Part shown: one piece after another, positions 37,347 to 46,315 of the stretch
How positions within the stretch are numbered: the stretch's first letter is position 1
How the letters are laid out: every line of letters begins with the position of its first letter
NCBI RefSeq assembly: GCF_029028005.1
Contig: NZ_JAOTPO010000006.1
Span: forward strand, 124,001-188,000
Source: Alkalihalobacterium chitinilyticum
Lineage (GTDB): Bacteria > Bacillota > Bacilli > Bacillales > Bacillaceae_F
Reading direction: 5' to 3'
Length of the DNA stretch: 64,000 bases
Made by a program: the position numbers and the translations under genes
Notes under the pieces: generated by a model
Told to the model about the DNA's origin: nothing
The model's input: only the letters and a program-made list of their open reading frames with translations
The model's database searches: none

Positions 37347-38960
37347 ATGGAGAAAGTTTGGCTCAATCAATATCCAGATGAAATTAAAACAACGGTAGAT
37401 ATCCCGGTAAAAACGATACCGGATATCTTAAAAGAAACGACTCAAAAATACCCGCAACATATTGCCTTAACGTTTTATGGAAATGAAATGACATATGAAA
37501 AGTTAGCACAATTATCACAAGCATTTGCTTCTGCGTTACAAGGAGCTGGTGTTAACAAAGATGACAGAGTAGCTATTATGCTGCCAAACTGTCCTCAATT
37601 TGTCATTTCCTATTACGGGATTTTGACAGCTGGAGCTATTGTGACCCAAGTTAATCCAATGCTTGTAGAACGAGAATTAGCTCATATTTTAATTGATTCT
37701 GGTGCAGAAACAATCGTAGTCTTTGATGCGTTATATCCTCGTTTTAAAGCAGTACAAGAGCAAACGAAGGTAAAGAATGTGATTGTTGTCAGCTTTGGTG
37801 AGCCACCATCACTAGAGGAAGATCTCAGCTTTGAACAATTTCTTGGCACAGCAAAAAGCTTTACTCCTCCTAAATTTGATCCTGAACAAGATGTTGCCGT
37901 ACTACAATATACAGGGGGAACAACCGGCCGTTCCAAAGGGGCCATGTTGACGCATCGTAATTTAATGGCCAACCTAGAGCAAGTCTATGAATTTTTTAAA
38001 AATGATTTTGAAGTAGGAAAAGAACGAACGTTGACCGTTATTCCATTGTTTCATGTATTTGGGATGACGTCTTGTATGAATTTAGCTATTTATACAGCGG
38101 CAACAAATATCTTATTTCCGCGCTTTGATTTACAAGAAGTCCTCGAGACGATTAAAAAAGAAAAGCCGACTACATTCCCTGGGGTTCCAACGATGTACGT
38201 TGCGATAACGAACCATCCGAACGCCCAAGACTATGGAATTGACAGTATCCGGATTTGTAACAGTGGTAGTGCACCGATGCCAATTGAACTGATGAAAGAC
38301 TTTGAAGCTAAGACAGGAGCAAAAATTCTTGAAGGCTATGGCTTATCTGAAACAGCACCGACTACACATGTCAATCCGATGTTTTCCAAACGAAAACCCG
38401 GCAGTGTAGGTATTGGTATACCATCAACTGAGTATAAGATCGTCGATGTTGCATCAGGGACAGAAGAAGTTCCTGCCGGGGAAACAGGTGAAGTGATCAT
38501 CCGGGGACCTCAAGTAATGAAAGGGTATTGGAATATGCCTGAAGAAACAGAGCATACATTACGTAATGGTTGGTTGTATACGGGCGATATCGGAAAAGTA
38601 GATGAAGAAGGGTACCTATATATTGTCGATCGTAAAAAAGATATGATCATTGCCAGCGGATTTAATATTTATCCAAGAGATATTGAAGAAGTATTATATG
38701 AACATGAAGCAGTACAAGAAGCCGTCGTTATTGGTGTACCAGATCCGTATCGCGGGGAAACCGTAAAGGCCGTTATTGTATTAAAACAAGGAAAGACCGC
38801 AGATGAACAAGAAATGATGAAGTATTGTCAGAAAAACCTTGCTGCTTATAAAGTTCCCAAAATTATAGAATTCCGTGATGAGCTTCCGAAAACGAGTGTT
38901 GGAAAAATTTTAAGACGGACACTTCGCGAAGAACATCAAGAAGATAAGAAAATGTCATAA
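37347..38960 (+). CDS. Acyl-CoA ligase (AMP-forming), second copy
   Basis: A 537-aa paralogue of the ligase at 32884 with YTGGTTGRSKGAMLTH, GYGLSETAPTTH, DRKKDMIIASGFNIYPRD and the catalytic lysine in KTSVGKILRR. The ATG at 37347 follows GAGGAGG; 17 upstream codons are rejected. The two ligases share overall layout, but their substrate-pocket regions differ. It ends the first transcription unit and is followed 86 bp later by the TetR gene. Confidence 0.9.
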   Translation: MEKVWLNQYPDEIKTTVDIPVKTIPDILKETTQKYPQHIALTFYGNEMTYEKLAQLSQAFASALQGAGVNKDDRVAIMLPNCPQFVISYYGILTAGAIVTQVNPMLVERELAHILIDSGAETIVVFDALYPRFKAVQEQTKVKNVIVVSFGEPPSLEEDLSFEQFLGTAKSFTPPKFDPEQDVAVLQYTGGTTGRSKGAMLTHRNLMANLEQVYEFFKNDFEVGKERTLTVIPLFHVFGMTSCMNLAIYTAATNILFPRFDLQEVLETIKKEKPTTFPGVPTMYVAITNHPNAQDYGIDSIRICNSGSAPMPIELMKDFEAKTGAKILEGYGLSETAPTTHVNPMFSKRKPGSVGIGIPSTEYKIVDVASGTEEVPAGETGEVIIRGPQVMKGYWNMPEETEHTLRNGWLYTGDIGKVDEEGYLYIVDRKKDMIIASGFNIYPRDIEEVLYEHEAVQEAVVIGVPDPYRGETVKAVIVLKQGKTADEQEMMKYCQKNLAAYKVPKIIEFRDELPKTSVGKILRRTLREEHQEDKKMS

Positions 38961-38999
38961 AAATACTAGATCATGTATGAAGGGAAGTGACACATAGTA

Positions 39000-39008
39000 T
39001 GCTATAAT
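39000..39008 (+). promoter_or_regulatory. Extended -10 promoter for the TetR gene
   Basis: TGC followed by a perfect TATAAT (39003-39008) forms an extended -10 element about 40 bp before the regulator start. No good -35 hexamer is visible, which is normal for this promoter type. Confidence 0.5.
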
Positions 39009-39046
39009 GGGAAATTGAATAAAGAGAGATGGTGAGGTTAAGGCCA

Positions 39047-39613
39047 ATGAAAGATAAAATTTTTGAAAAAAGTATAGACCTTTTTGGTGAAAATGGATTT
39101 TCAGAGACATCCATTCAACATATTGTGGATGCACTAGGTGTGACAAAAGGTACATTTTATTATTATTTTACGAGCAAAGAACAAATCTTGATGGAAATTC
39201 ATTTACGCTTTATAAATGATATATTGGCGAAACAAGACGCTATTATTCAAGATCCTAACCGGAATTATCAAGAAAAGATCTATGAGATCATCTGTATGTT
39301 AATGAAAAATATTGAAGTCCAAGGAAAGAGTGCAAAAATCTTCTTTCGAGAAATGCAAAATCTTTCTGATGGTCACCTTTCACAAATATTTGAAAAACGC
39401 GATGAATTCCGAATTAAGTTTCAAGAGTTAATTGAATTGGGTATGGAGAAAGGTGAATTCCGAAAAGATCTAGACTCACACATTGCTGCACTAGGGATCT
39501 TAGGAATGGTGAACTGGAGTTATCATTGGTTTGACCCAGATGGTCCATTATCTGATACCACAGTTGCAAAAATATATATCGATCTAGTCCTTAATGGAAT
39601 AAAAGCTGAATAG
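39047..39613 (+). CDS. TetR family regulator of the acyl-CoA block
   Basis: A 188-aa TetR repressor. The helix-turn-helix (SIQHIVDALGVTKGTFYYYF, about 22-41) begins with the typical FGENGFSETS. The C-terminal ligand domain is predicted to sense an acyl-CoA by analogy with other regulators of beta-oxidation. ATG 39047 lies nine bases after GAGG; an upstream ATG at 39029 is too close to its purine tract. The gene lies between the two halves of the block, and four palindromic sites (31614, 39655, 48280, 48311) are the likely targets. Confidence 0.88.
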   Translation: MKDKIFEKSIDLFGENGFSETSIQHIVDALGVTKGTFYYYFTSKEQILMEIHLRFINDILAKQDAIIQDPNRNYQEKIYEIICMLMKNIEVQGKSAKIFFREMQNLSDGHLSQIFEKRDEFRIKFQELIELGMEKGEFRKDLDSHIAALGILGMVNWSYHWFDPDGPLSDTTVAKIYIDLVLNGIKAE

Positions 39614-39654
39614 TAAAGATAATCTCCCTTTTTGGGAGTTATTATATCAATAAC

Positions 39655-39672
39655 ATACTAAACGGTCAGTAT
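39655..39672. promoter_or_regulatory. TetR-type operator upstream of hbd
   Basis: ATACTAAACGGTCAGTAT matches the other palindromes of the block with two mismatched pairs. It lies 18 bp before the hbd start, so binding would block transcription of hbd and the genes after it. Confidence 0.72.
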
Positions 39673-39689
39673 AAAAGGAGGAACAGAAG

Positions 39690-40574
39690 ATGAATGTAAA
39701 CGATATTAAAAATATTACGGTTATAGGTGCAGGTTCAATGGGGCATCAAATTGCAATGCTTTGTGCTTTAGGTGGATATCAAACCACGTTGCAAGATATT
39801 CAGGAAGGTGCACTGCAAAAAGCGAAAGAAAGTCTACAGTACCAAATGAGTAAATGGGTGAGCAAAGGTAAGATCAGCCAAGAAGCTTTAGACCAAGCAT
39901 TTGCTAGATTAAACGTTACGACGAGCTTAGAAGAAGCTTCTGTTAATGCAGATTTTGTTATTGAAGCAGTTGTCGAAAAGCTTGATGTGAAAAGAGAGCT
40001 GTTTGAAAAACTGGATCGTTTAACGCCGCCGCATGCTATTTTAGCAACAAACAGTTCAACGATTGTTAACTCTAGTATTGCAGACGTCACTTCAAGACCG
40101 GAAAAAGTGTGTAATATGCATTTCTTCTTCCCGCCTCTAGTTATGGACTGTGTAGAAGTGGTTATGAGTGATCAAACATCTGAAGAAACAGCGCAAATTA
40201 CTATGGATGTATGTAAGCAAATTAACCGTACAGCTGTTTTACTTAAAAAAGAGATTTGGGGCTTTGTTGCCAACCGTCTATTATTTGCTCTTCATGCGGA
40301 AGCTATTAAACTTTATGAAGAAGGAATTTGTGACTTCAAAGATATCGATATTATTACGAAAAAATCATTAAACCATCCTTTAGGACCGTTCGAGTTAATG
40401 GATTTATCAGGAATTGATGTAGGGTACTTTGCTCAACAGCAGCACTATAAGGAAACTGGTGATCCAAAAGATAAGCCTGCAAAATGTATTGAAGAAAAAG
40501 TAAAAGCCGGTGAGTTAGGAAGAAAAACAGGTAAGGGCTGGTATGATTATGAAAAAGCAGGGGTGAAGAAATAA
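39690..40574 (+). CDS. 3-hydroxyacyl-CoA dehydrogenase
   Basis: Oxidises L-3-hydroxyacyl-CoA to 3-oxoacyl-CoA with NAD. The 294-aa single-function protein of the Hbd/PaaH type has ITVIGAGSMGHQIA at the N-terminus, ATNSSTI, the catalytic His in NMHFFFPP, and the C-terminal domain with NHPLGPFELMDLSGIDV. The stop codon overlaps the next ATG by one base (TAATG), so the enoyl-CoA hydratase is translationally coupled. Confidence 0.93.
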   Translation: MNVNDIKNITVIGAGSMGHQIAMLCALGGYQTTLQDIQEGALQKAKESLQYQMSKWVSKGKISQEALDQAFARLNVTTSLEEASVNADFVIEAVVEKLDVKRELFEKLDRLTPPHAILATNSSTIVNSSIADVTSRPEKVCNMHFFFPPLVMDCVEVVMSDQTSEETAQITMDVCKQINRTAVLLKKEIWGFVANRLLFALHAEAIKLYEEGICDFKDIDIITKKSLNHPLGPFELMDLSGIDVGYFAQQQHYKETGDPKDKPAKCIEEKVKAGELGRKTGKGWYDYEKAGVKK

Positions 40575-41353
40575 TGGGACAATTAGTATCATTAAAAAAA
40601 GAGGCTGGTATTGGAATTGTAACAATCGATAACCCGCCACTAAACGTACTTAGTCAACAAGTGGTTACAGAATTAAATGAAGTTTTTACAGCTATTGAGA
40701 GTGATGATGAAGTAGTTACTGTCATTTTAACAGGTGCCGGAAACAAAGCATTTATGGCTGGAGCAGATATCAAAGAGTTCCCTCAATCCATTGGCCAACC
40801 AAATATGAAAGAAAATGTGATGAAAACACATGAAGTGCTTAACCATATCGACTTCTTACCAAAGCCGACAATCGCTGTATTAAATGGTCTCACATTTGGC
40901 GGCGGGGCTGAGTTAGCTTTAACTTGTGATTTAAGAATTGCTGAAGAGCACAGCCAATTAGGTTTACCTGAAATTAAACTCGGTATTTTCCCAGGAGGCG
41001 GCGGTACACAACGTTTACCACGCTTAGTTGGAGAAGCAAAAGCTAAAGAATTGATGTTCATCGGTGATCCAATTACTGCCGAAGAAGCAGAGAAAATTGG
41101 CTTAGTCAATAAAGTAGTCCCTAGCGGAAGCGGGATGGAAGCAGCAATGGCTGTAGCTAAAAAAATCAGCGGTTATTCTCTTCAAGCCCTTTCAAGAATT
41201 AAAAAAGCAGTGGATGAGGGAACCAATATGGAATTTAATGCAGGGATTGAGCGAGAAGCTGAGCTTTTTGCTGAAGTCTTCCAAACAGAAGATGTCCGTG
41301 AAGGCGTTCAAGCCTTTATCGAAAAAAGACGTCCAGTGTTTACTCATAAGTAA
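40574..41353 (+). CDS. Enoyl-CoA hydratase, first crotonase
   Basis: Hydrates 2-enoyl-CoA to 3-hydroxyacyl-CoA. The 259-aa crotonase has both catalytic glutamates in canonical context: GGGAELALTCD and LPEIKLGIFPGGGGTQRL. The oxyanion-hole segment AFMAGADIKEF is present. It is coupled to hbd by a one-base overlap, so the two enzymes form the hydration-oxidation pair of the pathway. A small hairpin follows. Confidence 0.94.
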   Translation: MGQLVSLKKEAGIGIVTIDNPPLNVLSQQVVTELNEVFTAIESDDEVVTVILTGAGNKAFMAGADIKEFPQSIGQPNMKENVMKTHEVLNHIDFLPKPTIAVLNGLTFGGGAELALTCDLRIAEEHSQLGLPEIKLGIFPGGGGTQRLPRLVGEAKAKELMFIGDPITAEEAEKIGLVNKVVPSGSGMEAAMAVAKKISGYSLQALSRIKKAVDEGTNMEFNAGIEREAELFAEVFQTEDVREGVQAFIEKRRPVFTHK

Positions 41354-41372
41354 TAATTAAATTGGATTAGTA

Positions 41373-41396
41373 AAGAGGTGAAATTTTTCACCTCTT
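41373..41396 (+). terminator. Weak hairpin after the first crotonase gene
   Basis: AAGAGGTGAA (41373-41382) pairs with TTCACCTCTT (41387-41396), loop ATTT, without a following T-run. It may cause partial termination or protect mRNA within the operon. Confidence 0.45.
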
Positions 41397-41457
41397 ATGT
41401 ACCCTCAGAAGCTTACCAATAAGTATTAAATAGTATGAAAAAGAAGGGGGCTCGTTC

Positions 41458-41865
41458 ATGAAACATGAAATACAAGTGAAGGTGCGGGCTTGTGAAACAG
41501 ACGGCTTAGGCCATGTTAGTAACATAAGCTATTTTATTTACTTAGAAGAAGCACGAGTGGAATTTTTTAAATTATTTACTTCAGAGATGGATATGAAAAG
41601 CTGGAATTTTATCTTAGCGCATACAGGCTGTGACTTTGTGAATCAGGCTTACTTTGATGAAATATTGACAGTAGCTACGTCTGTTGAACATGTAGGTAAT
41701 TCTAGTTTTGAAGTGTCTCATCACATCTATAATCGTCATCAACAATTAATTGCAAAAGGAAAAGCAATCGTTGTTTACTTTGATTTTGAAGACCAAAAGA
41801 GTAAGCCGATACCCGAACCAATAAAAGAAAAGTTAAACCAATTTTCGATAAGTACTCCATCTTAA
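41458..41865 (+). CDS. Hotdog-fold acyl-CoA thioesterase (4HBT/YbgC-like)
   Basis: A 135-aa hotdog-fold thioesterase that hydrolyses acyl-CoA. The active-site aspartate is in CETDGLGHVSNISYFIYLEE, which is the 4-hydroxybenzoyl-CoA thioesterase pattern. The likely role is release of CoA from dead-end thioesters formed in the pathway. ATG 41458 is preceded by AAGGGGGC. Confidence 0.85.
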   Translation: MKHEIQVKVRACETDGLGHVSNISYFIYLEEARVEFFKLFTSEMDMKSWNFILAHTGCDFVNQAYFDEILTVATSVEHVGNSSFEVSHHIYNRHQQLIAKGKAIVVYFDFEDQKSKPIPEPIKEKLNQFSISTPS

Positions 41866-41917
41866 AGAAAGTTGTCTAATTTAAAAACTGAATTTTCTTG
41901 AAAAAGGAGGGCTTAGG

Positions 41918-42985
41918 ATGAGTTATAAAGATACAATTCCAGTTCGCCAAGGCGAGGAATTAAATCAAAAGCAATTAGAGACATACTTAAGAGGTTATGT
42001 TGAAGAACTTGAAGCACATCCTCTAGAAATTGAACAATTTCCTTCAGGGCATTCTAATTTGACGTATGCCTTAAAGGCTGGCCCGTGGGAGGCAGTACTT
42101 CGCCGTCCGCCTCTAGGACCGGTAGCCCCTAAAGCTCATGATATGCAGCGTGAGTATCACATTTTAAAGGAACTTCATCCGCTTTTTCCAGTTGCGCCTA
42201 AACCGATCGTATTCTGTGAAGATGAAGATGTAATAGGCCGTCCGTTTTTTATTATGGAGCGTCGTCATGGGGTCGTCATTGATACGGAATTCCCAGCGAA
42301 TATTGAAGTGACTCCTGAGATTTGCAGAAGTATTTCCGAGACGATGATCAATACTTTAGTAGATTTGCACAGCGTAGATTATCGTTCTACTAGACTATTA
42401 GAAATGAGTCGTCCCGAAGGTTTCCTCGAACGCCAGGTAAACGGCTGGATTGGCAGATATCACAAAGCAAAAACCGATGAAGTAAAAGGAGTAGAAGAGC
42501 TTACGAATTGGTTAGCCAATAACGTTCCAACGTCACCAGATCCATCTGTTATTCATTATGATTTTAAACTAAATAATTCAATGTTTGCTCATGATGATAT
42601 AACCAAGATTGTTGGTCTGTTTGACTGGGAGATGACAACAGTTGGTGATCCGCTCGCTGATTTGGGCGTTGCTTTAGGATATTGGATTGAAGATACTGAT
42701 CCAGATCTGCTAAAGATTGGTTTTGGCAAACCGCCAGTTACCGTCCTTCCTGGATTTATGACAAGAAGTGAAATGGTCGAAGCTTATGCGAAAAGAAGCG
42801 GACGTGATGTGTCCGATGTTCATTACTACCTTACTTTCGCGTATTTCAAACTAGCTGTTATTGCCCAGCAAATCTACTATCGATATAAAAAAGGCCAAAC
42901 GAATGACGCCCGTTTCTCGAAGTTTAACTATACTGTTGCGAGTTTAATTCATCACGGGCTAACGGTTTCAAAAGAACCGTTCTAG
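41918..42985 (+). CDS. APH-family acyl kinase, homologue of the ACAD11 N-terminal half
   Basis: A 355-aa aminoglycoside-phosphotransferase-fold protein. It matches the N-terminal half of ACAD11 and LvaA-type kinases through SGHSNLTYAL, VLRRPPLGPVAPKAHDMQRE, PKPIVFCED, IMERRHG, DWEMTTVGDPLADLG and YFKLAVIAQQIYYRY. The catalytic loop reads HYDFKLNN, with Tyr in place of the usual Gly, and the metal-binding Asp is in LFDWEM. Family knowledge suggests it phosphorylates the hydroxyl of 4-hydroxyacyl-CoA for later elimination by the ACAD at 31662. It starts with ATG after AAGGAGG and precedes a phosphatase gene. Confidence 0.88.
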   Translation: MSYKDTIPVRQGEELNQKQLETYLRGYVEELEAHPLEIEQFPSGHSNLTYALKAGPWEAVLRRPPLGPVAPKAHDMQREYHILKELHPLFPVAPKPIVFCEDEDVIGRPFFIMERRHGVVIDTEFPANIEVTPEICRSISETMINTLVDLHSVDYRSTRLLEMSRPEGFLERQVNGWIGRYHKAKTDEVKGVEELTNWLANNVPTSPDPSVIHYDFKLNNSMFAHDDITKIVGLFDWEMTTVGDPLADLGVALGYWIEDTDPDLLKIGFGKPPVTVLPGFMTRSEMVEAYAKRSGRDVSDVHYYLTFAYFKLAVIAQQIYYRYKKGQTNDARFSKFNYTVASLIHHGLTVSKEPF

Positions 42986-43004
42986 TCCAAATGAGGTGGT
43001 GTAC

Positions 43005-43739
43005 ATGAGTAAAATTCATGTCGTTTTAAAAAAAGAAGAAGTAAGCAAGGAAAAGGTAGAAGGTAAAATTGCGATCGTATTTGATGTTCTACTAGCTACA
43101 TCAACTATTACAGCATCGATACATTATGGAGCAAACTGTGTCATTCCTGTAATGGACCAAGAAGAGGCAAAAAAAGCAGCAAACGAGAGAAATAACGATG
43201 ATGATGTTTTAGTTGGGGAATATGAAGGAAGAGCTATCGACGGCTTTCTTGTTCCCAATCCGGTCATGATTCGAGATCAAGTTAAAGGAAAAAACGTTAT
43301 TCTTTCAACGACAAATGGCACAGTAGCTATTCATAAAGCATCACCAGCTGAACACATCTATATCTCATCGTTACTCAATTGTAAATCGATTGCTGATGTG
43401 ATCAACGAGCGTCATCCGGATGAGACGATTGTTATTATTTGCTCAGGTTCTTCTAACGAATTTTGCTTGGAAGATTTCTATGGAGCAGGTTGTATCATTG
43501 ACCATTTACTAGCTGATGATGAGTCTAACTGGGAACTTACTGACTCGGCTAGAGCGGCAAAATTATTTTTCTCGGCTTATAAAGAACAAGGAAAGAACGT
43601 CTTAAAAGATTCATATGTAGGACAAATGCTCATACATTTTGATTGTGAGGAAGAAATAGACTTTGTTGCCAGCCAAGATATTTTACCGATTGTTGCCGTG
43701 TATGATCAAAAAAATAAGAGAGTAGTCAAGGAGGAATAA
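43005..43739 (+). CDS. ComB/2-phosphosulfolactate phosphatase family protein
   Basis: A 244-aa protein of the ComB family, named for the archaeal phosphatase that makes sulfolactate for coenzyme M. Visible motifs are IVFDVLLATSTITASI, STTNGTVAIHKA and CSGSSNEFCLEDFYGAG. The ATG at 43005 follows GAGGTGG; the earlier GTG is part of that site. It is 19 bp after the APH-type kinase and 3 bp before the second acyl-CoA dehydrogenase, so it is cotranscribed with them. Here a sulfolactate role is not obvious; a phosphatase that acts on a product of the neighbouring kinase is an inference. Confidence 0.82.
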   Translation: MSKIHVVLKKEEVSKEKVEGKIAIVFDVLLATSTITASIHYGANCVIPVMDQEEAKKAANERNNDDDVLVGEYEGRAIDGFLVPNPVMIRDQVKGKNVILSTTNGTVAIHKASPAEHIYISSLLNCKSIADVINERHPDETIVIICSGSSNEFCLEDFYGAGCIIDHLLADDESNWELTDSARAAKLFFSAYKEQGKNVLKDSYVGQMLIHFDCEEEIDFVASQDILPIVAVYDQKNKRVVKEE

Positions 43740-43742
43740 AGA

Positions 43743-45518
43743 ATGGGAGAAACACAAATGAAAGCAAAAGGCGGAAGCTTTCTTATCTCATCATTAGAAG
43801 CGAATGACCTATTTACTCCAGAAGACTTTACCGATGAACAGAAAATGATTGGTCAAACAGCTAGACAATTTATTGAAAAAGAAGTAGAACCTCATAATGA
43901 AGCAATTGAAAATCAAGATATCGAAAAAATTGTATCTCTTCTTCAACAAGCTGGTGATTTGGGTCTTCTAGCGCACAGTATTCCTGAAGCTTATGGTGGA
44001 TTAGGACTTGATAAAGTCAGTAAAGGACTTGTCGGTGAAATTGTGGGCAAATCAGGAGGTTATGGGGTCGCTCATTCCAATCACACGTGTATTGCTACCT
44101 TGCCGATTACGTACTTTGGAACGAAGGAGCAAAAAGAGAAATATTTGCCTAAAATGGCTTCAGGTGAATATTTAGGTGCGTACTGTTTAACAGAGCCTTC
44201 TTCAGGGTCAGACGCGTTAGCTGCTAAAACAACTGCAACATTGAATGAGGAAGGAACTCATTATCTTTTAAATGGCACGAAACTCTATATAACAAATGCC
44301 GTCTTCTCGCAAACGTTTATCGTTTATGCGAAAGTCGATGGAGATAAGTTTACTGCATTTATAGTAGAAAAAGATTTCCCAGGTTTATCTTTAGGTCCAG
44401 AAGAAAAGAAAATGGGGATTAAAGGATCTTCTACTCGTTCTGTCATTTTTGAAGATTGTCGTGTTCCAGTTGAAAACGTACTTGGAGAAATTGGAAAAGG
44501 ACATGTCATTGCATTAAATGTATTAAATTTAGGTCGTTTCAATTTAGGTTCAGCTTGTATGGGTGGGGCAAAATCAGCTTTAGCATTAGGGATTACTCAT
44601 ACGAATGAGAGAAAGCAATTTGGAAAAAGAATTGCAGAATTTGGAGCAACTAAAGAAAAAGTAGCTAAAATGGCTGCTCGTATCTATGCCGCTGAGACAT
44701 TGCAGTATCGCACAGCTGACTTATTAGAAAGTGCATTGGACGGCGTATACGATACGGAAGATAAAGGTCTTGTATCGCAGCGATTAATGGAGTTTGCCTT
44801 AGAATGTGCCATTTGTAAAGTTTATGGTTCTGAAACATTAGATTATGTTGTTGATGAGTCATTGCAACTACATGGTGGTGCAGGCTTTATTAAAGAATAT
44901 CGAATTGAACAGGCGTATCGTGACTCACGGATTAACCGAATTTTTGAGGGTACGAATGAAATTAACCGCTTACTTGTTCCAGGAATTTTCTTCAAAAAAG
45001 CAACAAAAGGTGAATTGCCAGCTTTAGAAGCTGTTAATCAAGCTATTGAAAGACTAAAGACAGGTGCTGCGACGGTTGAGGGCGGAGAGCTCTTAGCAGA
45101 ACGTCAAGCGGTCCAATCTATTCGAGATACGTATTTAGCTTTAGCTGGGCTGGCTTATCAGAAGTTTGGGGCCAAATTAGACAACGAACAAGAGCTAGTG
45201 ATGAAGTTAGCGGATATTGGAATTGAATTATTTGCTGCTGAGTCAGCGGTGTTACGATCTCAGAAAGCGTTAGAAAGAAATGGCTCTGACAAAGAAAGAT
45301 TAAAAGAACAACTGGCGAAATTAGTCACAGAAGAAGCATTATTAAAAGTTCAAACCTTAGCAAGAGAATTCATCGGCGGGCTAGAAGCTTCAACCGAAAG
45401 CGACGGTCTTCTTTCACTTATTACGAACCAACTTGGTTCTTACCGCATGGAAAATAGAGTAGCTAGATTCCGCGAAATTGCGTCGTATGCCAATGAAAGC
45501 GGTCAGTATACATGTTAA
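43743..45518 (+). CDS. FadE-like long acyl-CoA dehydrogenase
   Basis: A 591-aa acyl-CoA dehydrogenase with a C-terminal extension of about 190 residues, as in the VLCAD-like and B. subtilis FadE group. It contains YCLTEPSSGSDA, the catalytic base in FEGTNEINR, and LHGGAGFIKEYRIEQAYRD. It introduces the 2,3 double bond in acyl-CoA. It is distinct from the ACAD11-type enzyme at 31662, so the block has two dehydrogenase chemistries. ATG 43743 follows AAGGAGG; it is 3 bp after the ComB-like gene. Confidence 0.92.
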   Translation: MGETQMKAKGGSFLISSLEANDLFTPEDFTDEQKMIGQTARQFIEKEVEPHNEAIENQDIEKIVSLLQQAGDLGLLAHSIPEAYGGLGLDKVSKGLVGEIVGKSGGYGVAHSNHTCIATLPITYFGTKEQKEKYLPKMASGEYLGAYCLTEPSSGSDALAAKTTATLNEEGTHYLLNGTKLYITNAVFSQTFIVYAKVDGDKFTAFIVEKDFPGLSLGPEEKKMGIKGSSTRSVIFEDCRVPVENVLGEIGKGHVIALNVLNLGRFNLGSACMGGAKSALALGITHTNERKQFGKRIAEFGATKEKVAKMAARIYAAETLQYRTADLLESALDGVYDTEDKGLVSQRLMEFALECAICKVYGSETLDYVVDESLQLHGGAGFIKEYRIEQAYRDSRINRIFEGTNEINRLLVPGIFFKKATKGELPALEAVNQAIERLKTGAATVEGGELLAERQAVQSIRDTYLALAGLAYQKFGAKLDNEQELVMKLADIGIELFAAESAVLRSQKALERNGSDKERLKEQLAKLVTEEALLKVQTLAREFIGGLEASTESDGLLSLITNQLGSYRMENRVARFREIASYANESGQYTC

Positions 45519-45536
45519 GCATTTGGAGGAGATGAG

Positions 45537-46301
45537 ATGTCACGATTTGATGGGCAAGTTTGTGTTGTTACAGGTGCAGGCAGCGGCATAGGAAAAGAAG
45601 CGGCTGTTCGTTTTGCAAAAGAAGGAGCCAGAGTGGTTCTTGTTGGTCGTACAGAATCGAAACTAAATGATGTAGCAAAAGAAATCAACGCATCGTTTGG
45701 AGAAGGAACTGCTACTCCTTTTCCTACTGATGTGACAAAAGAAGAAGATGTTATGAAATTAGCTCAATTTGTTCAAGATACTTTTGGTCGTCTTGATGTT
45801 GTAGTTAATAATGCAGGAGGGTCAGGGTCTTCTTCGATTTTAGAAATGGATGTAGAAGAATGGGAGCGAACACAGGATACGAATTTAAAGAGTGTTTTTC
45901 TCGTATCAAAGCAACTAGGCAAGGTAATGATTGACTCAAACGTACAACAAGGATCGATTGTAAATGTAGCTTCATTATCAGGCTATAAAGCAGGAGCTAA
46001 AATCCCTCATTATAGTGCAGCAAAAGCAGGAGTTATTAATTTTACTAGAGCTCTTGCCAATGAATTAGCCCCGCATCATATTCGAGTCAATTCAGTTTCA
46101 CCTGGGTTTATAGAAACCCCTTTAACTGAAAAAGGCTTAGAAAATGAACATTTTACAGCTGCAATTAGAAGAAATACAGCTTTGAAGAGAGTTGGGAACG
46201 CTGAGGAAATTGCAAATGTTATTACGTTTGTCGCTTCAAGAGAAGCAAGTTATATGACGGGTTCTGATGTATTAGTTGACGGTGGTTGGCTTATTACCTA
46301 A
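45537..46301 (+). CDS. Short-chain dehydrogenase/reductase, third copy
   Basis: A 254-aa classical SDR with VVTGAGSGIGKEAAVRFA, NNAGGSGSS, the active-site YSAAKAG and a C-terminal GSDVLVDGGWLIT. Its place between the FadE-like enzyme and the second crotonase suggests oxidation or reduction of a hydroxy or oxo acyl intermediate. ATG 45537 follows GGAGGAGATG. Substrate unknown. Confidence 0.87.
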   Translation: MSRFDGQVCVVTGAGSGIGKEAAVRFAKEGARVVLVGRTESKLNDVAKEINASFGEGTATPFPTDVTKEEDVMKLAQFVQDTFGRLDVVVNNAGGSGSSSILEMDVEEWERTQDTNLKSVFLVSKQLGKVMIDSNVQQGSIVNVASLSGYKAGAKIPHYSAAKAGVINFTRALANELAPHHIRVNSVSPGFIETPLTEKGLENEHFTAAIRRNTALKRVGNAEEIANVITFVASREASYMTGSDVLVDGGWLIT

Positions 46302-46315
46302 AAGGAGGAAATCGA

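Noticed and set aside
39029-39046. Earlier ATG start for the TetR gene
   Set aside because: The purine tract directly abuts this ATG; ATG 39047 has GAGG at nine bases and a typical TetR N-terminus.
42996-43739. Naming the ComB-like gene as a competence gene
   Set aside because: This ComB is the coenzyme M-type phosphatase family, unrelated to competence ComB; context is acyl-CoA metabolism.
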